A stretch of DNA of 43,797 bases, taken from NCBI GenBank assembly GCA_947175495.1, contig CAMWNB010000017.1:1-43797 (forward strand), in the 5' to 3' direction. Shown here one piece after another: positions 1-8,044 of the stretch (positions are counted from its first letter, which is position 1; each line of letters opens with the position of its first letter). This DNA comes from an uncultured Porphyromonadaceae bacterium. Lineage in GTDB: Bacteria > Bacteroidota > Bacteroidia > Bacteroidales > Muribaculaceae. The notes beneath the pieces were generated by a model that did no database searches, was not told the DNA's origin, and saw only the letters and a program-made list of their open reading frames with translations. Position numbers and translations under genes: made by a program.

Positions 1-17
1 TTTTACAGCAGCTTATA

Positions 18-53
18 AAAAGAGGCTGCGCCTATTTTGACACAGCCTCTTTT
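18..53. terminator. bidirectional terminator hairpin
   Basis: An inverted repeat pairs AAAAGAGGCTG (18-28) with CAGCCTCTTTT (43-53) around a 14-base loop, and each strand ends in a T-run. It lies just downstream of the minus-strand Fur-family gene that ends at 76, so it should end that transcript. It may also end whatever converges from the left of the window. Confidence 0.8.
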
Positions 54-75
54 GTTTTATCATGCGCACGGGGTC

Positions 76-486
76 TCAGTCGGTGCAGGAGGCGCAGGTG
101 CCCTCGACAACGTAGTTGGCAGCTGTGGCGCGGAAGCCGTCGGGAAGCGGCACCACGGGCACGGGCGAGTCGAGGCAGTAGGTGCGGCCGCATGCCGTGC
201 AGTGAAAGTGCACGTGGTGGTCGGCGGCGGTGTGCCGGTGGCCGTGGGCGGGACACAGCTCGTATTTGAGCGAGCGCGTGCCGTCGTTGATGGTGTGGGC
301 CACATGGTGGTCGGCCAGCAGGGTGAGCACGCGGAAAATGCCCGAACGCTCCATCGTGGGCAGCATATCCTCAAGGTCGGCGAGGGCCATGGGCTGTCCG
401 GTGCGCAACAGCGCGTCGACCACAATGATGCGGTTGGGAGTGGCCGGTATGCCGGCGTGGTCGAGTATTTCGGCTGCCTGCTTCAT
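76..486 (-). CDS. Fur-family metal/peroxide-responsive transcriptional regulator
   Basis: This 136-residue protein has the size and layout of the Fur/Zur/PerR family: an N-terminal winged helix (about residues 1-80, with the segment TPNRIIVVDAL in the position of the usual 'TxQR' helix), then a His-rich metal-binding dimerisation domain. HHVHFHCTACGRTYCLD (about 90-106) and a closing CASC pair (131-134) supply two Cys-X2-Cys pairs for a structural zinc site. The ATG at 486 overlaps the stop of the upstream pseudouridine synthase as ATGA, so the two genes are translationally coupled in one minus-strand operon. Family membership is secure. Whether it senses iron, zinc or peroxide cannot be told from the sequence, though a rubrerythrin elsewhere in the window would suit a PerR-type regulon. 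I saw no own promoter. Confidence 0.88.
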   Translation of the reverse strand: MKQAAEILDHAGIPATPNRIIVVDALLRTGQPMALADLEDMLPTMERSGIFRVLTLLADHHVAHTINDGTRSLKYELCPAHGHRHTAADHHVHFHCTACGRTYCLDSPVPVVPLPDGFRATAANYVVEGTCASCTD

Positions 487-1403
487 GCGAGGGTGCGGAA
501 CGCGGCGGGCACGGGGGTGGAGAAGTTCATGTCGCGGCGCGTCACGGGGTGGACGAAGCGCAGCGTGCGCGCGTGGAGTGCCAGACGGTGGATGGGCGAT
601 GTCTTGGCGCCGTATTTGCGGTCGCCGGCTATGGGATGGCCTATCTGCTGCATGTGCACGCGAATCTGGTTCTTGCGTCCGGTGGCCAGTTGCAGTTCCA
701 CGAGGGCGTAGTTGCCGCGCGCCGACAGGGTGTGGTATTCGGTGAGCGCTTCTTTGCCCGCGGCCGGGTCGTTGGTGACGTAGACCACGTGCTCGGCGTT
801 CTCGGCGAGCAGGCTGCGCACCACGCCGTCGGCTGGGTCGGGCGCTCCGCCTTCCACCACGGCCACATAGCGGCGCTCGAGTACCATATTGTTCCAGTTG
901 TGCTGCATGGCTTCCTTGGCCCGCGGTGTCTTGGCGAACATCATGAGGCCGGAGGTGTGCTGGTCGAGGCGGTGGACGATAAAGAGTTTCTGGCGCGGGT
1001 CGACGCGTTTTACATAGTCGCGGAGCATCGAATATGCGGTGCCTTCGCGCTTGTTGTCGGTGCCCACGGATAGCAGTCCGTAGCCTTTGTTCACCACTAT
1101 TATGTCGTCGTCTTCGTAGACAATCTTGAGACGGTGGTTGGAGAACACCTGGAACTCGCGTGAGGTGTTGACGCACACCTCGGTGCCGGGTGCTACGGGG
1201 GTGTCCCACTGCGTGGTGACTACTCCGCCAGCCATCACCTGGTGGTGTTTCAGATAGTCCTTGACGGTGGTGCGCTTGCGTTCGGGCATGGCCGCGAAGA
1301 GGAAGTCGAGCAGGCGACACTCTTCGGTGGCGGTGAACGACAGTATGACGTCGGGGCGGCGCTTGGCGCGCTCGGCTCCGGGCTTGCAGGATAGTTGTTT
1401 CAT
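483..1403 (-). CDS. RluA-family RNA pseudouridine synthase
   Basis: A 306-residue RluA-type pseudouridine synthase, which isomerises specific uridines in rRNA or tRNA. An S4-like region that would contact RNA lies at about residues 25-85. The catalytic domain follows, with the signature IVHRLDQHTSGLMMFAKT whose Asp (HRLD) is the nucleophile. Further conserved blocks are YEDDDIIVVNKGYGLL and ATGRKNQIRVHMQQIGHPIAGDRKYG. It lies 19 bases downstream of topA on the same strand and overlaps the Fur-family gene by four bases, so it is probably the middle gene of a topA-synthase-fur transcript. The RNA target (RluA, RluC or RluD type) cannot be assigned by eye. Confidence 0.92.
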   Translation of the reverse strand: MKQLSCKPGAERAKRRPDVILSFTATEECRLLDFLFAAMPERKRTTVKDYLKHHQVMAGGVVTTQWDTPVAPGTEVCVNTSREFQVFSNHRLKIVYEDDDIIVVNKGYGLLSVGTDNKREGTAYSMLRDYVKRVDPRQKLFIVHRLDQHTSGLMMFAKTPRAKEAMQHNWNNMVLERRYVAVVEGGAPDPADGVVRSLLAENAEHVVYVTNDPAAGKEALTEYHTLSARGNYALVELQLATGRKNQIRVHMQQIGHPIAGDRKYGAKTSPIHRLALHARTLRFVHPVTRRDMNFSTPVPAAFRTLA

Positions 1404-1422
1404 TGATGATTAAAACAGGCTC

Positions 1423-3768
1423 TTATTTCTTTTTTGCGGCTGTGCGGCGCTTTGTCTTGGGCTTGGATTCCTGCGAGGCTATGATTTCGCGCACTTCGTC
1501 GAGGGTGAGCGCGGCGGGGTCGGCCACGGTCTTGGGTATCTTGTAGTTGGCGCCGTCGCTGGCGATGTATACGCCGAAGCGTCCGTTGAGAATCTGCGTG
1601 CCGGGAGCCTCGTCGAAGGTCTTTACCACCTTTTTGCTCTCGCTCTCCCGCTTGGCGAGGATGAGCTCTATGGCGCGCTCAAGGCCCACGGAGGCGGGAG
1701 CCTCGTCCTTGGGTATGCTCACAAACTTGCCTTTGTGGCGGACATAGGGGCCGAAGCGGCCGATGGCCACTGTGACGTCGGCGTCCTCGAATGTGCCGAG
1801 CTCGCGAGGGAACTCAAAGAGTTTGAGTGCCTCGTCGAGGGTGATGGTGGCGACGCTCTGTCCCTTGAGCAGCGACGCGAAGCGGGGTTTGCTGTCGCCA
1901 TCGCCGTCGCCCACCTGCACCAGCGGGCCGAAGCGGCCAATCTTGACGCTGACCGGCTCGCCCGTGGCGGGGTCAGTGCCGAGCATGCGCTCGCCCACCT
2001 TGTGCTCGAGGCGCATGTTGAGGGTTTTGTCGACGACGGGATGGAACATGTTGTAGAACTCGCTGATTTCGTCGGCCCAGGGGAGCTTGCCTTCAGCGAT
2101 GTCGTCGAAACGCTCCTCCACGCGGGCTGTGAAGTTGTAGTCGAGGATGTCGGGGAAATACTGCGTGAGGAACTCGTTGACGACAGTGCCTATGTCGGTG
2201 GGCACGAGGCGTCCCTTGTCGCTGCCCACGCTTTCGGTGCGCTCGTGGCGGGTGATGTGGCCGTCGGCATCGAGTGCGAGCACGGCGTAGGTGCGCTCGT
2301 GGCCGTCTTTCTCGCCTTTTTCCACGTATTCGCGCTGCTGGATGGTGGAGATAGTGGGGGCATAGGTGGAAGGTCGGCCGATGCCGAGTTCTTCCATCTT
2401 GCGCACGAGGGTGGCCTCGGTGTAGCGCGGCGGCTGCTGGGTGAATCGCTCGGTGGCCGTCATGCCGATGGTCGTGAGAGTCTGACCCTTGGCCATGTGC
2501 GGCAGGGTCGGGCTGTCGTTCTCGTCGGCTTCGTCGGCGTCATTGTCCCGGGTGTGCGCTGCGTACACGCGCAGGTAGCCGTCGAATTTCACCACTTCGC
2601 CGGAGGCCGTGAAGCGGTCGGAGCTGCCGGTGCCGTCGGAGATTTCCACTGTGGTTTTCTCTATCTGTGCGTCGGCCATCTGCGATGCCAGCGTGCGTCG
2701 GCGTATGAGGGCGTAGAGGCGTTTCTCCTGAGATGTGCCTTCGATGGAGGGGCGGTCGATGTAGGCCGGGCGTATGGCTTCGTGTGCTTCCTGCGCGCCC
2801 TTGCTGTTGGTGTGATAGCGGCGCACATGCAGATATTCGGCGCCCATCTTGGCTGTGATTTCTGCTGAGATGGCGGAGATTGCTTCTTCGCTGAGGTTGA
2901 GCGAGTCGGTACGCATGTAGGTGATGTGGCCGGCTTCGTAGAGGCGCTGCGCCACCATCATGGTCTGTGCCACGGTGAATCCCAGGCGGCGCGAGGCCTC
3001 CTGCTGAAGAGTCGAGGTGGTGAAAGGCGGCGCGGGAGCCTTGGTGTGGGGCTTGACGGTGACGTCGGTCACTTTGAATGTGGCGCCGGAGCAGTGTTCG
3101 AGCAGCTCGTGGCCGGCCTTTTCGGAGTTGAGGCGGCGGTTGAGTTCGGCGTTGAAAGCGGTGCCGTCGGCGGTGGCGAACGTGGCTCCCACGCGCCAGT
3201 AGGGCTCGCTGACGAAGCGTTTGATTTCTTCCTCGCGCTCTACGATGAGGCGCACCGCCACGCTCTGCACGCGGCCTGCCGAGAGTGCCGGCTTGATTTT
3301 CTTCCACAACACGGGCGAGAGCTCGAAGCCCACGATGCGGTCGAGCACGCGGCGGGCCTGTTGGGCGTCGACGCGGTTGATGTCGATGCCGCGTGGATTG
3401 GCTATGGCGTTGAGTATGGCTTTCTTGGTGATTTCGTGGAAGACAATGCGGCGGGTGTTGTCGGGATTGAGATTGAGCACCTCATAAAGGTGCCATGCTA
3501 TGGCTTCTCCCTCGCGGTCTTCATCGGACGCGAGCCACACGGTCTCGGCTTCGGCGGCGGCTTTCCGCAGTTCGCTGACGAGCGACTGTTTCTCGTCGGG
3601 AATCTCGTAGACGGGGCTGAATCCGTGGTCGACGTCAATGCTGAAGCTCTTGCGTTTCAGGTCGCGCACATGCCCGTAGCTCGACATCACTTTGTAGTCT
3701 TTGCCCAAAAACTTTTCGATGGTTTTTGCTTTGGCAGGCGACTCGACTATCACTAAATTCTTCAGCAT
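1423..3768 (-). CDS. topA: DNA topoisomerase I (type IA)
   Basis: A 781-residue type IA topoisomerase that relaxes negative supercoils by single-strand passage. The TOPRIM domain opens the protein: VIVESPAKAKTIEKFLG with Glu9, and SDEDREGEAIAWHL with Asp82/Asp84 for magnesium. The active-site tyrosine is Tyr284 in HITYMRTDS. After the core the protein carries at least three C-terminal GRFG repeats (GRFGPLVQVG, GRFGPYVRHKG, GRFGVYIASDG) and a basic Lys/Arg/Ala tail. There is no Cys4 zinc ribbon; only one cysteine (Cys226) is present, so DNA contacts must come from the GRFG repeats and tail. The ATG at 3768 is fixed by the conserved N-terminus. A -7 box on the minus strand lies at 3818-3825. 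Confidence 0.97.
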   Translation of the reverse strand: MLKNLVIVESPAKAKTIEKFLGKDYKVMSSYGHVRDLKRKSFSIDVDHGFSPVYEIPDEKQSLVSELRKAAAEAETVWLASDEDREGEAIAWHLYEVLNLNPDNTRRIVFHEITKKAILNAIANPRGIDINRVDAQQARRVLDRIVGFELSPVLWKKIKPALSAGRVQSVAVRLIVEREEEIKRFVSEPYWRVGATFATADGTAFNAELNRRLNSEKAGHELLEHCSGATFKVTDVTVKPHTKAPAPPFTTSTLQQEASRRLGFTVAQTMMVAQRLYEAGHITYMRTDSLNLSEEAISAISAEITAKMGAEYLHVRRYHTNSKGAQEAHEAIRPAYIDRPSIEGTSQEKRLYALIRRRTLASQMADAQIEKTTVEISDGTGSSDRFTASGEVVKFDGYLRVYAAHTRDNDADEADENDSPTLPHMAKGQTLTTIGMTATERFTQQPPRYTEATLVRKMEELGIGRPSTYAPTISTIQQREYVEKGEKDGHERTYAVLALDADGHITRHERTESVGSDKGRLVPTDIGTVVNEFLTQYFPDILDYNFTARVEERFDDIAEGKLPWADEISEFYNMFHPVVDKTLNMRLEHKVGERMLGTDPATGEPVSVKIGRFGPLVQVGDGDGDSKPRFASLLKGQSVATITLDEALKLFEFPRELGTFEDADVTVAIGRFGPYVRHKGKFVSIPKDEAPASVGLERAIELILAKRESESKKVVKTFDEAPGTQILNGRFGVYIASDGANYKIPKTVADPAALTLDEVREIIASQESKPKTKRRTAAKKK

Positions 3769-3817
3769 ATTATATAAAATTATAATTATTGTGTGTTGGG
3801 TTTTTGATTTCAGCCGA

Positions 3818-3825
3818 CAAAATTA
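3818..3825 (-). promoter_or_regulatory. -7 box of the topA promoter
   Basis: TAATTTTG on the minus strand matches the Bacteroidota -7 consensus TAnnTTTG, about 50 bases before the topA ATG. I saw no convincing -33 TTG at the right distance. Confidence 0.5.
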
Positions 3826-3941
3826 TGAAAAAGAAACGAACTTCGAAGCATAAAAGTGCGAATTAGGGCAAAAAAAATACTGAAAATGCCGTCGGAGTAT
3901 GATTAACATGTCCGTGCAGGCAGTGTGTCGGAAAAAATGCG

Positions 3942-3949
3942 TAAATTTG
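3942..3949 (+). promoter_or_regulatory. -7 box for the LRR-trmB-mrp-aroQ unit
   Basis: TAAATTTG, followed by C, lies 21 bases before the ATG at 3971. It matches the Bacteroidota -7 consensus, giving a predicted 5' leader of roughly 17 bases. Confidence 0.6.
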
Positions 3950-3970
3950 CACTAAGTTTTTGAAAACGAT

Positions 3971-5443
3971 ATGAAACGATACGCAACTATACTTATTGCG
4001 TTGCTCGCGTGCGTGGCCGCGCATGCGCTGGCAGTGCGCGTGGAGGTGCCCGGCACCCTGCGCGATGCCGTGGCCGAGCCTGCCGCGGTGGTGCAGCTGA
4101 CGGTGAGCGGCACGGTGGATGCCTCGGACTTCGCATTCATGGCCGAAGAGATGGCTTCGCTGGCGGCGCTCGACCTCAGCTCCGCAACGGTAGCAGCCTA
4201 CGAGGGCGAGCCTCTGCAGGGGCTACGCTCGTTTCCGGCCGCCACGTTTCCGCAACTTCTGCTTGCAGGCACAGGCCTGCAGACTGTGACATTGCCTGCC
4301 ACGCTCGAGGCCATCGGCGATTGTGCCCTGGCCGGCACGCGCCTGGCGACCGTAGTGGTTCCGGCGAGTGTCAGGTTCGTCGGTTCCGGGGCCTTTGCCG
4401 GCTGCACGGCGCTGCGCGTTGCCGACGTGAAGGCGGCGTCGTTGGCCGACGGTGTCTTTGCCGGCTGCACCGCGCTTGAAGAAGTGTCGCTGCCCGAAGG
4501 GGCGGCCGTGGGTGCGCGCTGCTTTGCCGGCGACATCGCGCTGGCGACGGTGGACGCTCCCGGCATCACTGCCATCGGCGAGCGCGCTTTTGCCGGCTGC
4601 ACGGCGCTTAAAAACATGGATTTCGGCACTAAGGTGACGGCCGTCGGAGCGCATGCTTTTGCCGGCAGCGGCCTTGAGAATGCCGATCTCAGCGGTTGCC
4701 GTTCGCTGGCCGAAGTGGGCCGGGGTGCCTTTGCGGGGTGCGCGGAGCTGACTGTGCTGTCGCTGCCTGCCGACGCCGACATAGCCGACGCCCATGCTCT
4801 GGCGATGGGCTGTCCGCGGCTGATGGCTGCTGAGCTGCCCTCCGGTGTCGTGCCGGATTACGCTCTGGCCGGAGCCGGCTCGGTGGATGCCGGCGCAGCG
4901 GTGGCCGGCGCGTCGCATATCGGCGACTATGCCTTGAAGGGCGCCGCGGCTACGGCAGAACTGACCCTGTCGGGCTCTCTCGAATATATAGGCGACCATG
5001 CCATGGAGGGCATGACCGGGCTGCAGCGCATCGACGCCACGGCGCTCGCCGCCGTGCCCGAACTTGGCGACGACGTGTGGCACGGCGTAGAGCAGCCTTC
5101 GGTGCATCTCGTGCCATCCGACGAGATGCTCGCCGCATTCCGAGCGGCCGACCAGTGGAAAGACTTTGAGGTGCGCAGCCTGTCGTCGACAGGCAATGTG
5201 CTCAAGGAGCGCGACGGCCGCCTGCGCGCGAGCTTCAGCGGCGCGTTGCTTCTGGTGGAGTGCACGCTCGCCGATGTGGAAAGCATTCTTGTGGCCGACA
5301 TGGAGGGACGTGTGCTGGCCACACTCGTTCCGGACACCGACGGCCGGGCCGCGCTCGACACATCGCGGCTGACCACCCGCATATATCTGCTCGCCACCTC
5401 CGGCAGCTGCAAAGCCACTATCAAGATAGCACGCAAATTCTGA
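3971..5443 (+). CDS. BspA-type leucine-rich-repeat secreted protein
   Basis: A 490-residue secreted protein. The first 21 residues (MKRYATILIALLACVAAHALA) form a signal peptide. Residues of about 85-370 contain repeated units of about 23 residues with the BspA/LRR_5 pattern 'IGxxAFAGCTALxxVxLP', for example AIGERAFAGCTALKNMDF. The last 70 residues look like a por (type IX) sorting tail: ILVADMEGRVLATLV, then RIYLLATSGSCKATIKIARKF, which resembles the usual 'GxYxLxxxxGxxKxxK' ending. The likely location is the cell surface. BspA-type LRR proteins in this phylum bind host or matrix proteins, but no ligand can be inferred here. It is the first gene after the -7 box at 3942, and its stop lies only five bases before trmB, so a surface protein and a tRNA methylase probably share an mRNA. 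Confidence 0.82.
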   Translation: MKRYATILIALLACVAAHALAVRVEVPGTLRDAVAEPAAVVQLTVSGTVDASDFAFMAEEMASLAALDLSSATVAAYEGEPLQGLRSFPAATFPQLLLAGTGLQTVTLPATLEAIGDCALAGTRLATVVVPASVRFVGSGAFAGCTALRVADVKAASLADGVFAGCTALEEVSLPEGAAVGARCFAGDIALATVDAPGITAIGERAFAGCTALKNMDFGTKVTAVGAHAFAGSGLENADLSGCRSLAEVGRGAFAGCAELTVLSLPADADIADAHALAMGCPRLMAAELPSGVVPDYALAGAGSVDAGAAVAGASHIGDYALKGAAATAELTLSGSLEYIGDHAMEGMTGLQRIDATALAAVPELGDDVWHGVEQPSVHLVPSDEMLAAFRAADQWKDFEVRSLSSTGNVLKERDGRLRASFSGALLLVECTLADVESILVADMEGRVLATLVPDTDGRAALDTSRLTTRIYLLATSGSCKATIKIARKF

Positions 5444-5448
5444 CGCAT

Positions 5449-6228
5449 ATGGGCAAAAATAAACTGCGCAAGTTCAGCGAACTCAGTGAAATAGATTTCG
5501 TGTACCAGTATCCTTTCGCGCGCCTCGCCGCTGAGGGCTTCCCTATGCGCGGCCGGTGGCACGAGGTGTTCGGCAACGACCGGCCCATCGTGCTCGAACT
5601 GGGCTGCGGCAAGGGCGAGTACACCGTGGGCATGGCCCGCAAGGACCCGTCGCGCAACTACATCGGCGTCGACATCAAGGGCGCGCGCATGCACAGCGGC
5701 GCAACCGCCGCCAAGCGCGAGGGACTGGCCAACGTGGCCTTCATCCGCACCAGCATCGAGCTGCTCGAGCGCTTCTTCGCTCCGGGCGAGGTGGCCGACA
5801 TCTGGATCACCTTCCCCGACCCGCAGATGCAGAAGGTGAACAAGCGCCTCACGGGCACGCGTTTCTGCTCGATGTACCGCCGTGTGGCGGCTCCGGGTTG
5901 CCTCGTGCGGCTGAAGAGCGACAGCCCCTTCCTCTACACCTACACCGCGCGCATGGCCCGCGAGAACGGCCTGCACATCGCGGCCGACACCGCCGACCTT
6001 TACGGCGAAGGCTACACCACCACGGAGCCGTGGCTGGGCATACGCACCCACTACGAACAGCAGTGGCTCAACCGAGGCCTCACCATCAAATATCTGGCTT
6101 TCAGCCTCGACGGCGATGCCGAGCTTGTCGAACCCGAGGCCGACGACATTCCCCGCGACACCTATCAGAGCTACTCCCGCGGCTACATCCAGATGCCGCA
6201 GATGCTCGACGAGGAGAATAAAAAATAA
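5449..6228 (+). CDS. trmB: tRNA (guanine-N7-)-methyltransferase
   Basis: This 259-residue TrmB family enzyme transfers a methyl group from SAM to N7 of G46 in the tRNA variable loop. The SAM-binding motif is VLELGCGKGEYTVGMA, followed by IGVDIKGARMHSGA. The family signature ITFPDPQMQKVNKRLTGTRF is present in the place of the usual 'FPDPWPKKRHxKRR'. The ATG at 5449 is five bases after the preceding stop and is followed by the conserved KFSELSEIDFVYQYPF block, so upstream in-frame starts inside the LRR gene are unlikely. The next gene (Mrp-like) begins 34 bases later on the same strand. Confidence 0.94.
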   Translation: MGKNKLRKFSELSEIDFVYQYPFARLAAEGFPMRGRWHEVFGNDRPIVLELGCGKGEYTVGMARKDPSRNYIGVDIKGARMHSGATAAKREGLANVAFIRTSIELLERFFAPGEVADIWITFPDPQMQKVNKRLTGTRFCSMYRRVAAPGCLVRLKSDSPFLYTYTARMARENGLHIAADTADLYGEGYTTTEPWLGIRTHYEQQWLNRGLTIKYLAFSLDGDAELVEPEADDIPRDTYQSYSRGYIQMPQMLDEENKK

Positions 6229-6262
6229 TCAGAATTTAAAAAACTTCCTTGCGTATATCGTC

Positions 6263-7375
6263 ATGGAAAATCCCCTTTACCCCGCACAAATCACCGATGC
6301 CCTGCGCAATGTGCGCTATCCGGGTTCGGGCAAAGACATAGTAAGCCTCGGCATGGTCGAGGACGATCTGCGCATCGACGGCCGCCATGTGAGTTTCTCG
6401 CTCATTTTCGACAAGCCCACCGACCCCTTCGCGCGCTCGGTGGTAAAAGCCGCCGAAGCCGCCCTGCGCACATATGTGGCCGACGACGTGACGGCCGACA
6501 TCAGCATAAAGTCGAGGAAGCCCGCGCCTGAGGCCAAAGCCCCCGCGCTGCCCGGCGTCAGGAACATCGTGGCCGTGTCGAGCGGCAAGGGTGGCGTCGG
6601 CAAAAGCACCGTGGCCGCCAACCTGGCCGTAGGCCTTGCAGCCGAGGGCTATCGGGTGGGACTGCTCGACGCCGACATCTTCGGCCCGTCTGTGCCCAAG
6701 ATGTTCGGCATTGAGGACGAACAGCTGTTCATGCACGAAGTGGACGGCCGCAACCTCATCATCCCCGTGGAGAAATACGGTGTGAAGCTGCTTTCCATCG
6801 GTCTGCTCGTCGAGAAGGACAGCGCCGTAGTGTGGCGCGGAACCATGGCCTCCAACGCTCTCAAGCAGCTCATCGAGCAGGCCGACTGGGGCGAACTCGA
6901 CTATTTCGTCATAGACATGCCCCCCGGCACAAGCGACATACATCTTACGCTCGTGCAGACGCTCGGCATCACCGGCGCACTCGTGGTCACAACTCCGCAG
7001 GAGGTGGCACTGGCCGACGCACGCAAGGGCATAGCCATGTTCCGCGACGCAAAAATCAACGTGCCAGTGCTCGGCATAGTCGACAATATGGCGTGGTTCA
7101 CCCCCGAGAAGCATCCCGACGAGCGCTACTACATCTTCGGCTCCGACGAATCGGTGCGCCGCATGGCTTCCGACTTCGGCGTGCCCGTGATTGCCGAGAT
7201 TCCTCTCGTGGCCGCGGTAGGCGAGCATAGCGACGCCGGCACGCCCATCGCCCTGGGCGACACCGTGAGCGCGCAGAGCTTCGCCCACCTCGCCCGCATG
7301 GTCATCGACGCAGTGGACCGCCGCAATCGCGAACTGCCTCCCACGGAAGCCGTCAACGTACACAAAAAGCAGTAA
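6263..7375 (+). CDS. Mrp/ApbC-family P-loop ATPase lacking all cysteines
   Basis: A 370-residue protein of the Mrp/ApbC/Nbp35 family, which load or carry iron-sulfur clusters. The N-terminal region (about 1-90) is a MIP18/DUF59-type domain. The ATPase domain begins with the deviant Walker A SSGKGGVGKSTVAANLAVGL and continues with DADIFGPSVPKMFG and VIDMPPGTSDIHLTLVQ. The segment that normally holds the cluster-bridging CxxC reads NMAWFTPEKHPDERYYIFG here, and I find no cysteine anywhere in the protein. It therefore cannot bind an Fe-S cluster through cysteine as ApbC does. The start at 6263 is chosen because homology begins with MENPLYPAQI. It sits between trmB and aroQ in a compact operon. 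Confidence 0.88.
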   Translation: MENPLYPAQITDALRNVRYPGSGKDIVSLGMVEDDLRIDGRHVSFSLIFDKPTDPFARSVVKAAEAALRTYVADDVTADISIKSRKPAPEAKAPALPGVRNIVAVSSGKGGVGKSTVAANLAVGLAAEGYRVGLLDADIFGPSVPKMFGIEDEQLFMHEVDGRNLIIPVEKYGVKLLSIGLLVEKDSAVVWRGTMASNALKQLIEQADWGELDYFVIDMPPGTSDIHLTLVQTLGITGALVVTTPQEVALADARKGIAMFRDAKINVPVLGIVDNMAWFTPEKHPDERYYIFGSDESVRRMASDFGVPVIAEIPLVAAVGEHSDAGTPIALGDTVSAQSFAHLARMVIDAVDRRNRELPPTEAVNVHKKQ

Positions 7376-7381
7376 CGGAGC

Positions 7382-7813
7382 ATGCGCAGGATTCTGATAG
7401 TCAACGGCCCGAACCTCAATCTCACCGGCCGTCGCGAGCCGGAAATCTACGGCACGCGCACGATGGACGACATCATCGCCGACACACGCGCCGCCATGGA
7501 CGGCAGCGCCGAGATCGACTACTTCCAGAGCAACAGCGAGGGTGCCATCATCGACCGTCTTCACGCCGCCGGCTTCGGCGCCGTGGACGGCATCGTGCTC
7601 AACGCCGGCGCCTATACCCACACATCGCTTGCAATAGCCGACGCGATAGCCGCCATCGCCACGCCCGTCGTCGAGGTGCATATGAGCCGCGTCGCGGCCC
7701 GCGAGCCCATCCGCCGCCAGTCGCTCATAGGCCCTGTGTGCCGCGGCACCATCGCCGGCTTCGGCCCCGACGTCTACCGCCTTGCCTGCCACGCTATTCT
7801 CGCCCTTGCCTGA
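7382..7813 (+). CDS. aroQ: type II 3-dehydroquinate dehydratase
   Basis: At 143 residues this is the normal size for the dodecameric type II dehydroquinase, which converts 3-dehydroquinate to 3-dehydroshikimate in the shikimate pathway. The opening ILIVNGPNLNLTGRREPEIYG is the family signature and holds the catalytic Tyr of the flexible lid. FQSNSEGAIIDRLH and the block VHMSRVAAREPIRRQSLIGPVCRGTIAGFG follow; the last usually reads 'VHLSNxxAREEFRHxS'. The ATG is six bases after the mrp-like stop. The gene closes the plus-strand operon ahead of the hairpin at 7840-7874. Confidence 0.93.
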   Translation: MRRILIVNGPNLNLTGRREPEIYGTRTMDDIIADTRAAMDGSAEIDYFQSNSEGAIIDRLHAAGFGAVDGIVLNAGAYTHTSLAIADAIAAIATPVVEVHMSRVAAREPIRRQSLIGPVCRGTIAGFGPDVYRLACHAILALA

Positions 7814-7839
7814 CGGGAACACTGCTTTACGCAAAAAAC

Positions 7840-7874
7840 AAAGCGCTGCGGCCGTTGAGGCTTGCAGCGCTTTT
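7840..7874. terminator. bidirectional terminator between aroQ and tRNA-Leu
   Basis: AAAGCGCTGC (7840-7849) pairs with GCAGCGCTTT (7864-7873), with A-rich sequence on the left and a short T-run on the right. It can end the aroQ transcript on the plus strand and the tRNA transcript on the minus strand. Confidence 0.8.
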
Positions 7875-7881
7875 CGCATAG

Positions 7882-7963
7882 TGCCCGGAACCGGGATCGA
7901 ACCGGTACGGATTGCTCCATCGGTGTTTGAGACCGACGCGTCTACCGATTCCGCCATCCGGGC
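7882..7963 (-). tRNA. tRNA-Leu (anticodon CAA)
   Basis: Read on the minus strand, the 82-base gene starts GCCCGGA and ends with the matching TCCGGGC plus discriminator A. The anticodon stem TCGGT/ACCGA holds the loop CTCAAAC, so the anticodon is CAA. The extended variable arm and the T-arm ACCGG-TTCGATC-CCGGT are those of a class II leucine tRNA, which reads the UUG codon. The CCA end is not encoded. A well-formed promoter lies just upstream (7973-8002). Confidence 0.95.
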
Positions 7964-7972
7964 TTTGCGCGG

Positions 7973-8002
7973 CAAAGTTACGAATTTTTCGCTGCTCTGC
8001 AA
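7973..8002 (-). promoter_or_regulatory. promoter of tRNA-Leu
   Basis: On the minus strand a TTG (8000-8002) is followed after 19 bases by TAACTTTG (7973-7980), an exact match to the Bacteroidota -33/-7 promoter. Nine bases separate the -7 box from the mature tRNA 5' end. Confidence 0.8.
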
Positions 8003-8011
8003 AGTTTTTTG

Positions 8012-8019
8012 TATTTTTG
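8012..8019 (+). promoter_or_regulatory. -7 box of the glycosyltransferase-epimerase-dgt unit
   Basis: TATTTTTG lies 25 bases before the ATG at 8045 and is divergent to the tRNA promoter. No clear -33 TTG is visible. Confidence 0.55.
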
Positions 8020-8044
8020 TGGATTGAACAATAAAATTGCAGCG

